The notes under the pieces were generated by a model, which saw only the letters and a program-made list of their open reading frames with translations, was not told the origin of the DNA and searched no databases. From assembly GCF_043677095.1 (NCBI RefSeq), contig NZ_JBHLJR010000001.1:620001-684000 (forward strand): a stretch of 64,000 bases of DNA, read 5' to 3'. The position numbers were made by a program, and so were the translations under genes. Every line of letters starts with the position of its first letter. Position 1 is the first letter of the stretch. The DNA is from Natronococcus roseus. GTDB lineage: Archaea; Halobacteriota; Halobacteria; Halobacteriales; Natrialbaceae. This document shows positions 15,348 to 24,674 of the stretch, one piece after another.

Positions 15348-16298
15348 ATGACGGTGACGACGGCCGCGCTGGTCGGGTTCGCCCTCGGGCTGGACCGCGT
15401 AGTCGGGGAGCCGCCGAACGCGGCCCACCCCGTTGCGTGGCTCGGCCGTCTCGTCGACGCGCTCGATCGCCCCTGGAGCGACGACGACCGCGTCCAGCGG
15501 CTGCTGGGCGTGCCGATCGCGCTCGTCGTCCCGCTGGTTCCCGCCGTCGCCGCGGGCGGGTTCGTCCTCGCCGCGGCGGCCGTCCACCCTGTCGCGGGCG
15601 CGGCCGTCGCCAGCCTCGTCCTCTATCTCTCGACCAGCCTGCGGATGCTGCTCGAGCTCACGAGCGAGGTCGTCGCGGCGACCGCGGACGACCTCGAGAC
15701 GGCCCGCGACCGGATTCGCGGGCTCGTCGGCCGCGACACCGACGAGCTCTCGCCCGCGGAGCTCCGCAGCGCGGCCGTCGAGAGCGCGGCCGAGAACCTC
15801 GCGGACGGGCTGGTCGCGACGCTGTTGCCCTTCGCCGTTCTCGCCCCGTTCTCGCTGCCCGCCGCGGCGGCCGCGGCCGCCTGGGTCAAGGGCGTCAACA
15901 CGCTGGACTCGATGCTCGGCTACCCCTCGAAACCCCTCGGGACGGCGAGCGCACGCCTGGACGATCTCGTGATGTGGCTCCCCGCCAGGCTGAGCGCCGT
16001 CGCGATCGCCGTCGCCGCGGCCGATCCCGGGGCGCTCGGTCGCGCCCGGGAGTGGGCTAGAGCGCCCCCGTCGCCGAACTCGGGGTGGCCGATGGCGACG
16101 CTGGCCTGCGCGCTCCCGGTTCGGCTCCGCAAGCCCGGCGGCTACGACCTGAACACCGACGACACCCTTCCGACGCTCGAGGACGGCGAGCGAGCGACGG
16201 GACTCGTCTTTCGCGCGGCGCTGGTCGCGGCCGTCCTTGCGGTCGCGCTCGGGGCCGCGCTCGAGGCGCTCGCACGGACCGCGGGGGTGGTCGCGTGA
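15348..16298 (+). CDS. cbiB: Adenosylcobinamide-phosphate synthase CbiB
   Basis: CbiB attaches aminopropanol phosphate to adenosylcobyric acid in the membrane. The 316-residue protein has hydrophobic segments near residues 55-100 and 165-190 and at the C-terminus. Family motifs are visible: GDRVVGEPPNAAHPVAWLG-like start (residues 14-33, LDRVVGEPPN), ESAAENLADG near 145 and VKGVNTLDSMLGY near 180. The ATG at 15348 is used, as residues upstream are highly charged and not family-like. Its TGA overlaps the GTG of cobS (GTGA), so the two are coupled. Confidence 0.9.
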   Translation: MTVTTAALVGFALGLDRVVGEPPNAAHPVAWLGRLVDALDRPWSDDDRVQRLLGVPIALVVPLVPAVAAGGFVLAAAAVHPVAGAAVASLVLYLSTSLRMLLELTSEVVAATADDLETARDRIRGLVGRDTDELSPAELRSAAVESAAENLADGLVATLLPFAVLAPFSLPAAAAAAAWVKGVNTLDSMLGYPSKPLGTASARLDDLVMWLPARLSAVAIAVAAADPGALGRAREWARAPPSPNSGWPMATLACALPVRLRKPGGYDLNTDDTLPTLEDGERATGLVFRAALVAAVLAVALGAALEALARTAGVVA

Positions 16299-17050
16299 GG
16301 ACGTGGATCGCCGCCTGTCGGGGCGCGCTCGCCTTCCTCACGCGACTCCCCGTCGGCCACCGCGAGGGCGACTGGGACGCGTTCCGCTCGCGGCCGGCGA
16401 CGCTCCCGTTCGTCGGGCTCGTCGCGGGCTCGCTGGCCGCGATCCCGCTGGTCGCCGTCGACGTCCTCGAGGCGCCGACGGTCGCACTGGGGTACCTGCT
16501 CGCGGTCTACGCCGTCGTGGGGATCCACAACCTCGACGGCGTCGCGGACCTGGGTGACGCGCTGGTCGTCCACGGCGACCGCGAGCGCCGCCGGGAGGTG
16601 CTGAAGGACACGACCACCGGGGTGGGTGCGCTCCTGGCTGTCTCGCTCACGGTTGGAGGACTCGCGCTCGGCGCCCTCGGTGTCGCCGAGCTCCCGCCAG
16701 CGACGGCCGTCGGCGTCGCCATCGCCGCCGAAATCGGCGCCAGGCTCGGGCTGGCTGCGATGGCCTGCTTCGGAACCGCGAGCCACGAGGGGATGGGCAG
16801 CCAGCTGATCGAGGCGACGACCCCCGGACAATTCGCCGCGCCCGCCGGTATCGTTCTCGGAGCCGCAGTGCTCCTCTGGCCCCACCCCGCGGCGGTCGCC
16901 GTCTCGGGAGCCCTCGTCGGGGTGGCGCTCCCCTGGCTCTGGGCGCAGCGTAACCTCGGCGGCGTCAGCGGCGACGTCTTCGGCGCGGCAACCGAGATCG
17001 GTCGCGTCGTCGGACTGCACGCGGGGGTGATCGCGTGGACGCTCTCCTGA
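16295..17050 (+). CDS. cobS: Cobalamin synthase CobS (adenosylcobinamide-GDP ribazoletransferase)
   Basis: CobS joins adenosyl-GDP-cobinamide and alpha-ribazole (phosphate) to form the complete nucleotide loop in the membrane. The 251-residue protein starts LAFLTRLPVG at about residue 11, contains HNLDGVADLGDAL with its metal-binding Asp residues near 72-84, and several transmembrane helices. It begins at GTG 16295 inside the cbiB stop and its own end overlaps cobY by 16 bases. Such tight packing indicates a single transcript. Confidence 0.9.
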   Translation: MRTWIAACRGALAFLTRLPVGHREGDWDAFRSRPATLPFVGLVAGSLAAIPLVAVDVLEAPTVALGYLLAVYAVVGIHNLDGVADLGDALVVHGDRERRREVLKDTTTGVGALLAVSLTVGGLALGALGVAELPPATAVGVAIAAEIGARLGLAAMACFGTASHEGMGSQLIEATTPGQFAAPAGIVLGAAVLLWPHPAAVAVSGALVGVALPWLWAQRNLGGVSGDVFGAATEIGRVVGLHAGVIAWTLS

Positions 17051-17610
17051 TGTGTGGCGGGAAGGGGACCCGCCTCGAGAGCCCCCAAGAAAAACCGCTG
17101 CATCCGATCGCCGGGACGCCGATGGTCGACCGCGTGCTAGCGGGCATCGAGGCGAGCCGGATCGAGACGGCCTTCGCGGTCGTCTCGCCGAACGCCCCCG
17201 AGACGGCCGAGCATCTCGATCGAACCGACGCCGTCCGGACGATCGAAACCGAGGGTGAGGGGTACGTGACCGACCTGCTCTCGGCCCTCGAGGACCCCGC
17301 AGTCGAGCCGCCCGTGCTGTCGGTCGCGGCCGACCTCCCGCTGCTCGAGGCTTCGGTCGTCGACCGCGTCCTCGGGGTCCACGGGGAAAGCGCGGCCTCG
17401 CGGACCGTCTGCGTCCCCGCGGCGCTGAAGCGTCGCCTGGGAGTCGGTCTCGATACCCGACTCGAGGACGTCCCCCACCTCGCGCCGACCGGGGTCAACG
17501 TCGTCGGCACGACGGAGGAATCCATGACACAGGTGAGCTACGACCCGCGACTGGCGGTGAACGTGAACCGACTCGAAGACGCCCGCATCGCGGAGGACCG
17601 ATGCGAGTAG
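17035..17610 (+). CDS. cobY: GTP:adenosylcobinamide-phosphate guanylyltransferase CobY
   Basis: CobY is the archaeal replacement of bacterial CobU. It activates adenosylcobinamide phosphate with GTP. The 191-residue protein has the nucleotidyltransferase fold, with MCGGKGTRL at the nucleotide-binding loop near residue 6, KPLHPIAGTPM near 20 and VAADLPLL near 98. The GTG start at 17035 overlaps the cobS end, and the stop overlaps the cobT start by 10 bases. The presence of CobY and absence of CobU is normal for archaea. Confidence 0.9.
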   Translation: MDALLMCGGKGTRLESPQEKPLHPIAGTPMVDRVLAGIEASRIETAFAVVSPNAPETAEHLDRTDAVRTIETEGEGYVTDLLSALEDPAVEPPVLSVAADLPLLEASVVDRVLGVHGESAASRTVCVPAALKRRLGVGLDTRLEDVPHLAPTGVNVVGTTEESMTQVSYDPRLAVNVNRLEDARIAEDRCE

Positions 17611-18644
17611 TTCTGGCCGCCGGCGCGACCGAGACGGCGTTGATCGACGGCATCAGCGCCGCGGGCGCCGCGCCGGAGCTGATGGCCCACACGCCTGCGG
17701 CCGACGCCGAGATCCTCGCTCACGGCGAGCCGATCGAAGCGCCCGTCGTGCCGGTGAGTCCGACGGGCTGTCCGACGCCCGCGGCGGTGACCCGTGCGGT
17801 CCGGGAGGTCGTCGGCTTCGACCTGACGGTCGTCGACGCGGGTCTCGCGGAGCCGACCGCCGCGCCGACGGTCGATCTCGAGGCCGAGCCCGGAGCCGAC
17901 GTCCGCGAACCCGTCGCCGTCCACGAGGCAGAGCGGCTCTTCGAGCGCGCGTGGGAGTACGGCCGCGAGCTTTCGGACGAGGAGCTCCTGCTCGGCGAGA
18001 CGATCCCGGGCGGGACGACGACCGCCCTCGGCGCGCTGACCGCCCTCGGCGAGCCCGACGAGGTGTCCTCGTCGCTGCCCGAGAATCCCCTCGAGCGAAA
18101 GCGCCGCGTCGTCGAGCGCGGCCTCGAGGAGAGCGGGCTCGAGCCGGGCGACTGCGAGGACGACCCCTTGCGAGCGATCCGGGCCGTCGGCGACCCCGTT
18201 CAGGCTGTCGTCGCCGGGATCGCCGCGGGCGCGCTCGAGGACGGGACTCGAGTGATCCTCGCCGGCGGGACTCAGATGGTCGCGGTCGCGGCCCTCCTCC
18301 GGCACGCGGGAGTCGATTCGCCGCTCGAGGTCGCGACGACCTCCTTCGTCGCCGACGAGCAGGGCGAGGCGCTCCCCGAAACGTGCGCTTGCCTCGACTG
18401 CGAGCTGACCGTCACCGACCCCGGATTCGACGGGCGCGACCACGTCGCGATGGCCCGCTACTGTGCGGGCGAGGCCAAGGAAGGCGTCGCGATGGGCGGC
18501 GCGCTCTCGCTGGTTCCCGACGGCGAGATGGGGGCGGTCAGGGACCGCTTCGAGGACGTCTGCCGGCGACTCGGGATCGACGACGAGCGCGACGGAGCGA
18601 TCGACGAACGGGCCGAGCGCCCGGAGGGAACGCATGGATCCTGA
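17601..18644 (+). CDS. cobT: Nicotinate mononucleotide-dependent phosphoribosyltransferase CobT (archaeal type)
   Basis: The protein (347 residues) belongs to the archaeal CobT family, which makes alpha-ribazole phosphate from NaMN and a lower-ligand base. Visible motifs are VVLAAGATETALIDGISAAG at the start, GETIPGGTTTALGALTALG near 132-150, RVILAGGTQMVAVAALLRH near 215 and ARYCAGEAKEGVAMGGALS near 285. It overlaps cobY and cobD (11 bases). The base used as lower ligand cannot be told from this gene. Confidence 0.88.
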   Translation: MRVVLAAGATETALIDGISAAGAAPELMAHTPAADAEILAHGEPIEAPVVPVSPTGCPTPAAVTRAVREVVGFDLTVVDAGLAEPTAAPTVDLEAEPGADVREPVAVHEAERLFERAWEYGRELSDEELLLGETIPGGTTTALGALTALGEPDEVSSSLPENPLERKRRVVERGLEESGLEPGDCEDDPLRAIRAVGDPVQAVVAGIAAGALEDGTRVILAGGTQMVAVAALLRHAGVDSPLEVATTSFVADEQGEALPETCACLDCELTVTDPGFDGRDHVAMARYCAGEAKEGVAMGGALSLVPDGEMGAVRDRFEDVCRRLGIDDERDGAIDERAERPEGTHGS

Positions 18645-19662
18645 CGCGATCCGTACCGCCGAGCGGGTGCCCCACGGCGGCGAGCCCGACCGCGAGATCC
18701 TGGACTTCTCGGCGAACACGAACCCCGAAACGCCCGACGGGACGGAAAAGGTTTACCGGGAGGCCCTCGAGGCGAGTCGCCGCTACCCCGACGACACCTA
18801 TCCGGACTACCGGGCGGCCGCAGCGGAGTTCGTCGGCTGCGATTCCGAGCGCGTGATCCCGACCCCCGGCGGGCTAGCTGCGATCCGGCTGACGATGGAG
18901 TGCGTCCTCGAGCCCGGCGACAGCGCCGTAGTCCCCTACCCCAGTTTCGGGGAGTACGCCCGCGAGGTCCGACTGCAGGGCACGACGCCCGCCTTCGTCC
19001 GGGTCGACGACGTACTCGAGATCGGTACCGACGCGCTCGCGGACTGCGCGCTCGCGGTCGTCTGCACGCCGAACAACCCCACGGGCGAGGCGGCCGATCC
19101 CGACGCGCTTGCGGCGTTCGCCGCCCGCTGTGGCGAGGCCGGGACGACCCTGCTCGTCGACGAGGCGTTCCTCGGGTTTACCGACGTCCCCTCGGCCGCA
19201 GGGCTCGACCGCGAGGACGTCGTCGTCGCGCACTCGCTCACGAAACTGTTCGGCCTTCCGGGGCTGCGGGCGGGCTTTGCGGTCGCGAGCGGCGAGCTAC
19301 GAGCGGACCTCGAGACGGCCCGGCGAACCTGGTCGCTGGGGACGCCCGCGGCGCGGGTCGGGAGCTACTGTTTGCGCCAGGAGGAGTTCGTCCGCGAGAC
19401 TCGCACCCGAGTCGCCCGCGAGCGCGAGCGGATGCAGGAAGCGCTGTCGACCCGCTTCGAGGTCGCCCCCTCGGATGCACCCTACCTCCTGTGTGACGTC
19501 GGCGATCGGCGCGTATCGGCGGTCCTCGAGCGCGCTCGCGAGAACGGGGTCGCGATCCGGGACGCGACGACGTTCCGGGGACTGGACTCCCACGTCCGGG
19601 TGGCGGTCAAGGATCGCGAGGCGAACGACCGACTGCTCGAGGCGCTGGGGTGTCCGCCGTGA
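18634..19662 (+). CDS. cobD: Threonine-phosphate decarboxylase CobD (PLP aminotransferase fold)
   Basis: CobD makes (R)-1-amino-2-propanol phosphate, the linker used by CbiB. The 342-residue protein has the class I aminotransferase fold: FSANTNPETP at residues 24-33, CTPNNPTGEA near 146, LLVDEAFLGF near 172 and the PLP lysine in AHSLTKLFGLPGLRAGF near 204. ATG 18634 overlaps the cobT end. The family also contains histidinol-phosphate aminotransferases, but the operon and the FSANTNP motif favour CobD. Confidence 0.85.
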   Translation: MDPDAIRTAERVPHGGEPDREILDFSANTNPETPDGTEKVYREALEASRRYPDDTYPDYRAAAAEFVGCDSERVIPTPGGLAAIRLTMECVLEPGDSAVVPYPSFGEYAREVRLQGTTPAFVRVDDVLEIGTDALADCALAVVCTPNNPTGEAADPDALAAFAARCGEAGTTLLVDEAFLGFTDVPSAAGLDREDVVVAHSLTKLFGLPGLRAGFAVASGELRADLETARRTWSLGTPAARVGSYCLRQEEFVRETRTRVARERERMQEALSTRFEVAPSDAPYLLCDVGDRRVSAVLERARENGVAIRDATTFRGLDSHVRVAVKDREANDRLLEALGCPP

Positions 19663-20429
19663 ACGACGGGCCCCACCTCGAGAGCCGCAGACGGGACGGC
19701 GTCTTACGGCTCGCGCGTTCGAGTGCGGAATGGCTCTCGACGGGGTGGAACGGCGGGCGTCAGCGAGCCGACTGCGCCTATAACGTCTCGGTCCCCGAAG
19801 GATGGGGGCGAACCGATCTCGGGGCCTACGCCGACGAGCGCCTCGAGCGGGCCGGCTTCGAGGATCCCGGTCCCGTGCTGTTTACGGGCGTCGACGTCGC
19901 CGACGCCCGGGGCGCACACTGCGGCCCGGTGACGGCGTACGCGACCGCGGGGATCTCGAACCCCGCGGCGCTGCCGATGGAGCCGTCGGGCGGCTCGCTC
20001 GGAACCTCGAGCGACGACGGCTCGGACTCCGGATCGCCCGCCGGAACCGTCAACGTCGTCGCGTACGCCGACCGCCGGCTCGCCGACGGCGCGCTGGCGA
20101 ACCTCCTCGCGGTCGCCGCGGAGGCGAAGGCGGCGACGTTGCTGGCCGAGACGGGGTTTCCCGGGACGACGACCGACGCGGTCGTCGTCGGTCACGACCC
20201 CGCCGGCGAGCCCGCGGCGTTCTCAGGGAGCGCGACGACCGTCGGCGCGGCGACTCGAGCCTGCGTTCGCGACGCCGTTCGCGCGTCCCTGCGGGCCCAC
20301 TACGGTCCCGGCAGCGACGTCGAGCGTCCCGACTCGCTCGAGGACGCGGCCTACGGCGTCTCGACCGACGTTCGGGCGCGGGTGCTCGATCCCGGGCTCG
20401 GGGCGGCCGACCGCGAGCGAGAGCGGTAG
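19659..20429 (+). CDS. cbiZ: Adenosylcobinamide amidohydrolase CbiZ
   Basis: CbiZ removes the aminopropanol from salvaged adenosylcobinamide to give adenosylcobyric acid, which CbiB then uses. The 256-residue reading starts at GTG 19659 inside the cobD stop (GTGA); another GTG at 19650 would add three residues. Family features are LSTGWNGG near residue 27, YNVSVP near 41, FTGVDVADARG near 75, TAGISNPAA near 97, TVNVVAYADRRL near 127 and ATLLAETGFPGTTTDAVVVG near 153. It completes a salvage branch in the same operon, and converges on the next gene with an 11-bp gap. Confidence 0.88.
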   Translation: MNDGPHLESRRRDGVLRLARSSAEWLSTGWNGGRQRADCAYNVSVPEGWGRTDLGAYADERLERAGFEDPGPVLFTGVDVADARGAHCGPVTAYATAGISNPAALPMEPSGGSLGTSSDDGSDSGSPAGTVNVVAYADRRLADGALANLLAVAAEAKAATLLAETGFPGTTTDAVVVGHDPAGEPAAFSGSATTVGAATRACVRDAVRASLRAHYGPGSDVERPDSLEDAAYGVSTDVRARVLDPGLGAADRERER

Positions 20430-20440
20430 TCGACGCGTTC

Positions 20441-22264
20441 TCAGTGCCGCCCCTGTATCACGGGCCGCCCTCGAGTTGGCCGTCGTGCGGGTGACTCGAT
20501 CGGATCGAGCGCGGCGACGAGGGTCGCCAGCTGGTAGCGCTGGTGCGGGCGGTGGCCGCTCCCGTCCCACGCGATCCGCTGGACCTCTTCGGCCGAGAAA
20601 CGGCGACCGACCCCGTCAGCGTCCGCGACGGCCTCGGCGAGCAGCTGTCGGGAGTGGATCCCGGCCTCGCCCTGGCTCCGAACCACGGAGAGGACGCGCT
20701 CTTTCAGCCGGGGCCGAGCGCCGAGCCAGCCGTAGGCGAACTTCTTGGCCCTGTACTCGGCGGAGGTGATCGGAACGCCGAAGTCGACGTACTCGATCTC
20801 GGCGAGCTCCCGCGAGAGCAGGGAGAGAAACTCCCGGTACAGCTCCGTCCCCGCCTTCTGCTCGGGCGGACAGGCCATCGCCTCGGCGAAGAGTTCCGGT
20901 GCGTAGAACGGCGTCGTCGTCCAGAGGTGGTGTCGGGTCCGATCCTCGCCGTGGTTGAGCATGTTGATCCCGCGCTCGCGGATCAGGAAGTGAGCGTGGG
21001 CGCCCTCGAGGTTCACCTCGGGGTAAGCGGCGATCCGGTCGCCGACGGAGTCGACGAGTCGACCCGGCTCGAGGTCGATCAGCTCCTCGATCTCGTCGGG
21101 CGCGAACTGTCGGTTCGTCCGGACGAGCGTCTCGACGAGGTCGGTCCTCGAGTCGACCGCCGTCGGCGGGGTCAGATCGGGGAAGATCTTGTCGCCGCCG
21201 TCGCCGGTCACCAGGGTCGCTCCCGGACGATCGGCGGCGAGCTGCTCGGCGAAATCGAGCCCGAGGGCCATCCCGACGGTGTTCATCCCCTGAGTCATCT
21301 CGAGGAGCGACTCCCGGTGGTGCTCGGTTCGATCGACGAAGTACGACGACCACGGCACTCCCAGGGAGTGGGCGACCTCGCGGGCGACGTTCGCCTCGTC
21401 AGCGTTGGAGCCGTCCTCTCGCACCGACGTCGCGGCGAGCAGCGTCCCCTCGCCGACGTCGCTCACCACCGCATCGTAGCCGGCGATCGCCGCGCGCGAG
21501 TCGAGCCCGCCGCTCAGCGAGAGGATCGACGTCTCGGTCGCCCCGGCGCGTCGGCGACACGCCTCGACGAACCGATCCTTCAGCGCACGGGCGTTCTCGG
21601 TGACGCTGCGCCCGCCGTTCTCGTACCGGTCGAACCGGAACTCGTGGAGCGACGTGAGATCGCCGCTCCCGACCTCGAGCAGCGAGCCCGGCGGGAGCTG
21701 GCGGATCCCGTCGAACGGCGTCCGGGTGCCCAGCGGATAACCGAACAGCAGCATCTGTCCGAGGCCGAGTCGATCGACGCCGACGTCTCCCCCGTCGAGA
21801 GCGGCCGCGAGCCGACGGATGGCCTTGAGCTCGCGGGTGAGGATCGTCGTCTCCCCGACCGTGGCTCGATAGGTCGGGAGCCGCCCGAAAACGTCGTTTA
21901 CGACCCAGGTGGTCCCGCTCGAGCGATCGACGACGGTGACGAGAAACTCCCCGTCCCGCGTCGCCAGCCACTCCGACAGGCGGTCGGTCCGCCCCTCGGC
22001 GATCAACGCCGCCACGTTCTCGAGGGTGGCCTCGGTGTCGCGGCGGTCGTAGAGTCGCCCCTCCAGAAGGATCGTCCGATCCTCGGTTTCGACGACTTCG
22101 GTCGGATACGCCTCGTACCCGGTGTGTGCGATCCGTTCTTCGGTGCTTCGGACTACCGTTTCGCGATCGTAGCGATCGGTAAAGCAAACGGAGTCGAGTG
22201 CGCGGTCGACGCTCCCCTGATCGACGGTCCCCCCGCAACACCTGACGATAGTCGTTCCAGGCAT
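20441..22264 (-). CDS. Asparagine synthase-like protein
   Basis: The 607-residue protein has an N-terminal glutaminase-like domain (1-190) and a PP-loop ATP pyrophosphatase domain (from about 215). The PP-loop signature is SILSLSGGLDSRAAIAG. The N-terminus is MPGTTIVRCCGGTV, so the nucleophilic Cys at position 2 of class II glutamine amidotransferases is absent; the domain probably does not hydrolyse glutamine. Such proteins occur in haloarchaea beside glycosylation or unknown genes. A true asparagine synthetase role is therefore doubtful. It is convergent with cbiZ. An ATG five codons earlier is possible. Confidence 0.75.
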   Translation of the reverse strand: MPGTTIVRCCGGTVDQGSVDRALDSVCFTDRYDRETVVRSTEERIAHTGYEAYPTEVVETEDRTILLEGRLYDRRDTEATLENVAALIAEGRTDRLSEWLATRDGEFLVTVVDRSSGTTWVVNDVFGRLPTYRATVGETTILTRELKAIRRLAAALDGGDVGVDRLGLGQMLLFGYPLGTRTPFDGIRQLPPGSLLEVGSGDLTSLHEFRFDRYENGGRSVTENARALKDRFVEACRRRAGATETSILSLSGGLDSRAAIAGYDAVVSDVGEGTLLAATSVREDGSNADEANVAREVAHSLGVPWSSYFVDRTEHHRESLLEMTQGMNTVGMALGLDFAEQLAADRPGATLVTGDGGDKIFPDLTPPTAVDSRTDLVETLVRTNRQFAPDEIEELIDLEPGRLVDSVGDRIAAYPEVNLEGAHAHFLIRERGINMLNHGEDRTRHHLWTTTPFYAPELFAEAMACPPEQKAGTELYREFLSLLSRELAEIEYVDFGVPITSAEYRAKKFAYGWLGARPRLKERVLSVVRSQGEAGIHSRQLLAEAVADADGVGRRFSAEEVQRIAWDGSGHRPHQRYQLATLVAALDPIESPARRPTRGRPVIQGRH

Positions 22265-22438
22265 CCGTTGGTAATGCACACCACCCCGTGATCAAATCAG
22301 CGGTTTGTCACTTGCGCCGAGCGCTAGATTTTATCCAGGAAGGCATTATTTCCCGTCGGTTAACTCACTCACCGTGATACGTCTCCGGCTGCTAGCACGT
22401 GCGAACGGGAGGAAAGTGCGCGGAGCCGTCCGGCAGTG

Positions 22439-24538
22439 CTACTCGAGCCGGAAGAACCGCCGATCGTCCTCGTCCTCCTCGGTTGCGGGATACATGATCA
22501 CGAAGTTACCATCCGTGAGCCGGGAGATGCGCTTGGGTAGCGTTTGTAACTCGGGGTGCCAGCCGGGGTCGTCCCGGCGGGAGCTCACGCAGACGACGAG
22601 GTCCTCGGCCCGCACGTCCTCACGCAGTCGCGAGCGGAGCACCGTCCAGTCGGCCACCGATTCGATCGCCCCGGAACTGTCCGGCTCGACGGCGGCGACC
22701 AGCTCCTCGAGCCGTTCGGGATCGTCCTCGAGCGCGAGGACGCGGATCGGCGCTCCGGTTCGCTCGGCGACGAGTTTCGCCGTGTGGACCGCCTCCGGGA
22801 AGCCGTCGTTGCGGTCGATTCCCGGCGGGAGGACCAGGACGATTCGACGGGTCGTGTTCAGCGGTTCGTGAACCCGTCCGACGAGCGTCAGCTGGGTGGT
22901 TCGACGCAGCACCTGATCGATCGTGTGGCCGAACACCCGCTGTTCCCGCGAGCGGGCGCCGTCCCAGCCGATGACCAGCGACGTGATTCGGTTCTCGAGC
23001 GCCGAGCGGACGATTCCCGAGGCCACGTTGTGATCGATCCGTGCTCGGCCCTCGAGGGACACCTCCGCACCCGCCGCGTACTCCTCGAGGGTCTCGAGCC
23101 GGTCCTCGGCTGCGTCGACCCGGGATCGGGTTCGCGCGATCGACTCCGGGCGAACGACCGAGACCGCGCGCACCGGTTCCCCGACGCGCGCGTCGCGGAT
23201 CGCGAAAGCGAGATCCAGCAGGGATTCGGCGTGTCGCGACGCGGCTGAAACCGGAACGAGGATTCGCTGTGGCGTCTCGTCGGGGTCGTAGGGTCGCTGC
23301 TCGCGGTTCCGGGCGAGGACGCCACCGGAGCGTTCGACGACGGCGGGGCTGACGAGGGCGACGACGAGAATCATCAGCACGACCGCGTTGATCATCTCGA
23401 GTCCGAACCCGGGGACGCCGGCGTCGAAGCCGATCTGGACGATCGCGAGCGCGGCCGCGGCCTGGCCGACCGAGAGCCCGAACATGCTCGCGACCTCGTC
23501 GCCGTCGTAGCCGTAGAGCCGTCCGGTCGCCCACGCCGCGGCGTACTTCGTCGTAAAGACCATGACGATCAGCGAGCCGGCGATGACCAGCGTGTCGGCG
23601 CCCGCGAGAAGGACGCGGGCGTCGACGAGCATCCCGACCGACAGCAGGAAGAAGGGAATAAACAGGGCGTTGCCGACGAACTCGATACGGTTCATTAACG
23701 GACCCGTCTCCGGAACCAGGCGGTTGAGCGCGAGCCCGGCGAGGAAGGCGCCGACGATGTGTTCGACGCCGACGAGTTCGGCCAGAAACGCACAGAGAAA
23801 GAGGACGGCCATCACGAACAGGAACTCGAAATAACTCTCCTCGGCGTGGCCGCGAAAGAACCACCGCCCGAGCCGGGGGACGAGCAACCAGACCCCGACG
23901 AAGAAGGCGGTCAGCCCGACGCCGAGCTGGAGCCAGAACGCGGCGTCGAGCGCCCCGTCGGTTGAGGCAACCACGACCGCGAGCACGAGCAGGGCGAGGG
24001 TGTCGGTCAGGATCGTTCCGCCGATCGTCGCGGTTACCGCTTCGTTGGACGCGATTCCGAGACGGTTGACCACGGGATACGCGAGCAGCGTGTGCGAGGC
24101 GAAGATGGCGGCGAACAGCGACGCCGCCGCGAGGGTCAGATCGAGAAGGTAGACGCCCACGACCGTTCCGACGGCCTGCGGAATGAGAAAGGACAGCAGC
24201 CCGAAGACGATGCTGCGGTCCTTGTACTCGACAAACTGGTTGAGATTGATCTCGAGGCCCGCGACGAACATCAGATAGACGAGCCCGACCTCGCCGAGCA
24301 GCTGGATCGTCGCGTCGCGCTCGAGCAGGTGCGCGCCGTTGGGTCCGACCGCCGCACCGACCAGGATGATCCCGACGATCCCGGGTAGTCGGTACCGCTT
24401 GAGCACCAGCGGCGCGACCAGAAAGATCACCATCGCGAGTCCGAAGATGAGAATCGGATCGTCGAACGGGATCGAGAGCGGCGACTCTCCGGCGACGGCG
24501 ACGACACTCGACGCGCCTGCGTCCCACTGCCCCTCCAT
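22439..24538 (-). CDS. CPA2 cation:proton antiporter with C-terminal universal-stress domains
   Basis: The 699-residue protein has about 12 transmembrane helices (residues 25-410) of the Na+/K+:H+ antiporter (KefB/NapA-like) type. Visible signatures are GIVGIILVGAAVGPNG, FVAGLEINLNQF, ILTDTLALLVLA (with the ion-site Asp) and SVGQAAAALAIVQIGF. The C-terminal 280 residues are soluble with two tandem universal-stress-like units (RILVPVSAASRHAESLLDLA and RRIVLVLPPGIDRND), proposed to sense nucleotide or stress. The substrate ion is not determined by the sequence. It is divergent from the 138-residue gene. Confidence 0.9.
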   Translation of the reverse strand: MEGQWDAGASSVVAVAGESPLSIPFDDPILIFGLAMVIFLVAPLVLKRYRLPGIVGIILVGAAVGPNGAHLLERDATIQLLGEVGLVYLMFVAGLEINLNQFVEYKDRSIVFGLLSFLIPQAVGTVVGVYLLDLTLAAASLFAAIFASHTLLAYPVVNRLGIASNEAVTATIGGTILTDTLALLVLAVVVASTDGALDAAFWLQLGVGLTAFFVGVWLLVPRLGRWFFRGHAEESYFEFLFVMAVLFLCAFLAELVGVEHIVGAFLAGLALNRLVPETGPLMNRIEFVGNALFIPFFLLSVGMLVDARVLLAGADTLVIAGSLIVMVFTTKYAAAWATGRLYGYDGDEVASMFGLSVGQAAAALAIVQIGFDAGVPGFGLEMINAVVLMILVVALVSPAVVERSGGVLARNREQRPYDPDETPQRILVPVSAASRHAESLLDLAFAIRDARVGEPVRAVSVVRPESIARTRSRVDAAEDRLETLEEYAAGAEVSLEGRARIDHNVASGIVRSALENRITSLVIGWDGARSREQRVFGHTIDQVLRRTTQLTLVGRVHEPLNTTRRIVLVLPPGIDRNDGFPEAVHTAKLVAERTGAPIRVLALEDDPERLEELVAAVEPDSSGAIESVADWTVLRSRLREDVRAEDLVVCVSSRRDDPGWHPELQTLPKRISRLTDGNFVIMYPATEEDEDDRRFFRLE

Positions 24539-24674
24539 CGTCCGGACCGTTATCCGCCCGATACATCAAGGGCTAGCTATTCTATTGCCGGGTCGGTCCG
24601 AGCAGATCGATCGACGGCACCGATGCGAGAGCGACCCGCCGCCGTTAACACCGCTGAACCCGTACCGGGAGTCG

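Noticed and set aside
20543..22291. A 582-codon plus-strand frame opposite the asparagine-synthase-like gene
   Set aside because: The composition is that of the reverse of a real gene and the minus strand has an intact PP-loop motif.
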